DNA of 64,000 bases, taken from assembly GCF_009707465.1 (NCBI RefSeq), contig NZ_CP046120.1, forward strand, positions 2,819,501 through 2,883,500, written 5' to 3'. Made by a program: the position numbers and the translations under genes. The stretch comes from Novosphingobium sp. Gsoil 351. GTDB taxonomy: Bacteria > Pseudomonadota > Alphaproteobacteria > Sphingomonadales > Sphingomonadaceae. A model generated the notes under the pieces. The model made no database searches and was not told where the DNA came from. It was given only the letters and a program-made list of their open reading frames with translations. Positions 62,434 to 64,000 of the stretch are shown here, one piece after another. The number at the start of each line of letters is the position of its first letter. The stretch's first letter is position 1.

Positions 62434-63429
62434 TCATCCCCAAAGATCCGGAAGGTGTGGACGCGCGACGGTGCCGCGCTGGAAGGTGAAGCCGGGCTGG
62501 TTGTCCGCCAGCTGGAACAGCGGGGCGTCGAGATCGACCCAGCGACAGCGCTGGGCGAGCACCATCCCGGGCGCCATGACCAGCGATGGACCACCCATGC
62601 ATCCGATCATCAAGTCGAAGCCACGCGCTTGCGCGGCGTCGGCCAGGCGCAGCGCCGCCGTCAAGCCGCCGGCTTTATCGAGCTTGATATTGATCGCCGC
62701 GAACCGCCCGGCGGCTTTGTCGAGGTCGGCAATGTCGTCGACCAGTTCGTCGGCACATAGCGGGATCGGCGAGACCCACCCATCGAGCTCGCCTTCCGCA
62801 CCGACCGGGATCGGCTGCTCGATCAGTTCCACGCCGAGATCGGATAACTGCGGGGCAAGCTGCTTGAGCTGCGCGGGCGACCAACTTTGGTTCGGATCGA
62901 CAATCAGACTCGCCTCGGGCGCGCCACGCCGCGCGCCGGCGATCATCGCCAGCGGATCATCCGCTCCCACCTTCAGCTTGAGCGCGTGTGCGCGTTCGGC
63001 TCGGGCGGACTGCTCGAATTGGTCGGGTGAGCGAATCCCCAGCGTGCGGGCGCTCATGACAGGGTTCGCCGCAACGCCGTTGCGCGCAAACGGATCGCCC
63101 TCGCCGCGTTTAGCCTCGAGGTCCCACAGCGCCGCGTCGATTGCGGAGCGGGCTCCGCCCGCAGGCATGAGGATCAAAAGATCCTCGCGTGTCGCGCCGG
63201 CTTCCACCGCTTCTCGCGCGGCCTCGACATCGCGGCTCATCGTCGCCAACGTCTCGCCGGCATAGGGGACGCCGTGGGCACCGCCGCGGCCGGTGAGTCC
63301 GCTAGTGTCGCTCACCGCGACCTCGATCGTGTCGCACGTGGTTATCGTCGCCCGCGAGATCACGAATGGTTCACGGAATTCCCAGCGCGCGGTGGCGAGC
63401 GACAGCCGCAGCGGACCGCCCGCCCCCAT
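62434..63429 (-). CDS. Dipeptide epimerase (enolase superfamily)
   Basis: A 331-residue enolase-superfamily enzyme of the muconate-lactonising group. It has the catalytic lysines Lys151/Lys153 (LKLKVG) and Lys249 in INIKLDKAGG, with metal ligands Asp178 (IVDPNQSW), Glu204 (LIEQP) and Asp227 (LCADE). The KxDKxGG motif is that of L-Ala-D/L-Glu-type dipeptide epimerases, which invert one residue in dipeptides such as those from cell wall turnover. The exact specificity cannot be read. Start ATG 63429, two bases after the peptidase stop. Confidence 0.88.
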   Translation of the reverse strand: MGAGGPLRLSLATARWEFREPFVISRATITTCDTIEVAVSDTSGLTGRGGAHGVPYAGETLATMSRDVEAAREAVEAGATREDLLILMPAGGARSAIDAALWDLEAKRGEGDPFARNGVAANPVMSARTLGIRSPDQFEQSARAERAHALKLKVGADDPLAMIAGARRGAPEASLIVDPNQSWSPAQLKQLAPQLSDLGVELIEQPIPVGAEGELDGWVSPIPLCADELVDDIADLDKAAGRFAAINIKLDKAGGLTAALRLADAAQARGFDLMIGCMGGPSLVMAPGMVLAQRCRWVDLDAPLFQLADNQPGFTFQRGTVARPHLPDLWG

Positions 63430-63431
63430 TG

Positions 63432-64000
63432 TCAGCGCGTGTACGGGCGGGGCTTCAGCCCGGTCTGCACGGCGGCGAACGACCACAGATCGGTAAACTC
63501 GTCGACCAGCTGCCCTACCGCCTTGCCCTCGCCGTGACCGGCGTCCTGCTCGATGCGCAGCAGCCTGGGTCGCGGACCGAGGTCGGCGGCCTGCAGCGCC
63601 GCAACGTACTTGAAGCTGTGCATGGGCACGACCCGGTCATCGCCAAGCGCCGTGTTGACCAGGACCGCGGGATAGCGCCGGCCCGCCGCGATGTTGTGCA
63701 GGGGCGACCAGCGCAGCAGCCCGGTGAGTTCTCGGGCATCGGCGGGGTCGCCCATTTCCGGAATCCACGTGCGGCCCGAGGTGAACTGCGTAAAGCGTAC
63801 AAGGTCGGTCACTGGCACGCGGGGGATAGCTGCGCCGAACAGCTCGGGATAGGAGTTGATCGTGGCGGCGGCCATCATCCCACCGTTCGATGAGCCGTAG
63901 GCGATTGTCTGGGCAGGCGTCGTCACACCAGTCGCCTGGAGCAAACGTGCGGCAGCGGCGTAGTCCTCGATGCCCTTGAGGTGGCCCTCCTTGATCGCGG
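63432..64000 (-). CDS. S9 prolyl oligopeptidase-family protein, 3' part
   Basis: The C-terminal 189 residues of an S9 serine peptidase; the start lies beyond the window end. The nucleophile Ser is in IAYGSSNGGMMAAATINSYP, the Asp in NTALGDDRVVPMHSFK and the His in QDAGHGEGKAVG, the normal order of the catalytic domain. VTDLVRFTQFTSGRTWIPEMGDP is also typical. It opens the peptide operon inferred from 2-4 base gaps to the next three genes. Confidence 0.92.
   Translation of the reverse strand, partial: AIKEGHLKGIEDYAAAARLLQATGVTTPAQTIAYGSSNGGMMAAATINSYPELFGAAIPRVPVTDLVRFTQFTSGRTWIPEMGDPADARELTGLLRWSPLHNIAAGRRYPAVLVNTALGDDRVVPMHSFKYVAALQAADLGPRPRLLRIEQDAGHGEGKAVGQLVDEFTDLWSFAAVQTGLKPRPYTR

Noticed and set aside
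30286..64000. A repeat of the tRNA-Arg 3' end marking the far end of an integrated island
   Set aside because: I looked for a copy of the T-stem plus acceptor end and saw none; the island may extend past the window or not be tRNA-integrated.
41781..64000. A lasso-peptide import and isopeptidase locus
   Set aside because: A TonB receptor and an S9 peptidase occur, but 20 kb apart in different operons, with no precursor peptide, cyclase or FecR-type gene.
1..64000. CRISPR array, rRNA genes, prophage structural genes or IS transposases
   Set aside because: No regularly spaced repeats, rRNA sequence, phage morphogenesis gene or DDE transposase was recognised.

Overview
The window is GC-rich bacterial chromosome and almost certainly comes from an alphaproteobacterium of the order Sphingomonadales (Sphingomonas, Novosphingobium or Sphingopyxis type). 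The evidence is a GcrA-type cell-cycle regulator, a PhoK/SPAP-like alkaline phosphatase, two TonB-dependent receptors without SusD or FecR partners, a DUF2924/DUF3489/serine-recombinase cassette and dispersed palindromes of a kind I associate with sphingomonads. This is judged from protein and motif recognition only; no database search was run.

Region 1 (1-30.3 kb) is mostly core genome. In order it holds the 3' end of pnp; a spermidine-synthase-fold protein; a CorA-like GMN-motif membrane protein; the cytochrome bd operon cydA-cydB plus a 47-residue DUF2474 protein, with cydA frameshifted; gcrA; an ABC-2 permease; an orphan type VI-style FHA protein; two tandem OmpA-domain proteins; a DsbD/ScsB protein divergent from a PhoK-like phosphatase; a UbiH-type hydroxylase; a frameshifted glycosyltransferase; a Tyr-rich secreted protein; typA; a TonB-dependent receptor; DUF805; an ABC ATPase/FtsX-like permease pair; a TesA-like esterase; recF; a sigma-54-type promoter in front of a tiny membrane peptide and a PspC protein; a YhhQ-type transporter; and tRNA-Arg(TCT).

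Region 2 (30.3-33.4 kb) lies directly behind that tRNA. It is a recombinase element with the order DUF3489, DUF2924, large serine recombinase, in overlapping reading frames.

Region 3 (33.6-54.1 kb) is an accessory metabolic island of three operons. The leftward operon (40.4 to 33.6 kb) encodes thioesterase, MDR dehydrogenase, acyl-CoA ligase (frameshifted), RidA, amidohydrolase, esterase and Kbl. It is divergent from an AraC regulator, which is followed by a rightward operon (41.8-51.8 kb): TonB-dependent receptor, alpha-oxoamine synthase, VOC protein, BAAT-type thioesterase, cystathionine-gamma-synthase-family enzyme and two tandem amidohydrolases. An Lrp regulator then diverges from leucine dehydrogenase, an ACT protein and an HTH-less Lrp-like protein. 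The set looks built to take up a peptide-like or N-acyl amino acid substrate and process its acyl and amino acid halves, or to make such a compound. No substrate can be named from sequence.

Region 4 (54.1-58.8 kb) is a tract of small genes. It includes two adjacent SRAP (YedK-like) genes, the active-looking one apparently starting at ATC, a Cys4 zinc-ribbon protein, several short conserved-looking proteins, a candidate small RNA with an intrinsic terminator, and an alpha/beta hydrolase.

Region 5 (59.0-64 kb) is a tight leftward operon: S9 prolyl-oligopeptidase (cut by the window end), dipeptide epimerase, secreted amidohydrolase, and an FAD-linked D-lactate/glycolate dehydrogenase-type protein. 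It also points to peptide breakdown. Four metal-dependent amidohydrolases with complete metal sites occur within 27 kb.

Three genes (cydA, a glycosyltransferase, an acyl-CoA ligase) are split by frameshifts, each at or very near a homopolymer or dinucleotide run. Sequencing error and slippage mutation cannot be told apart here.
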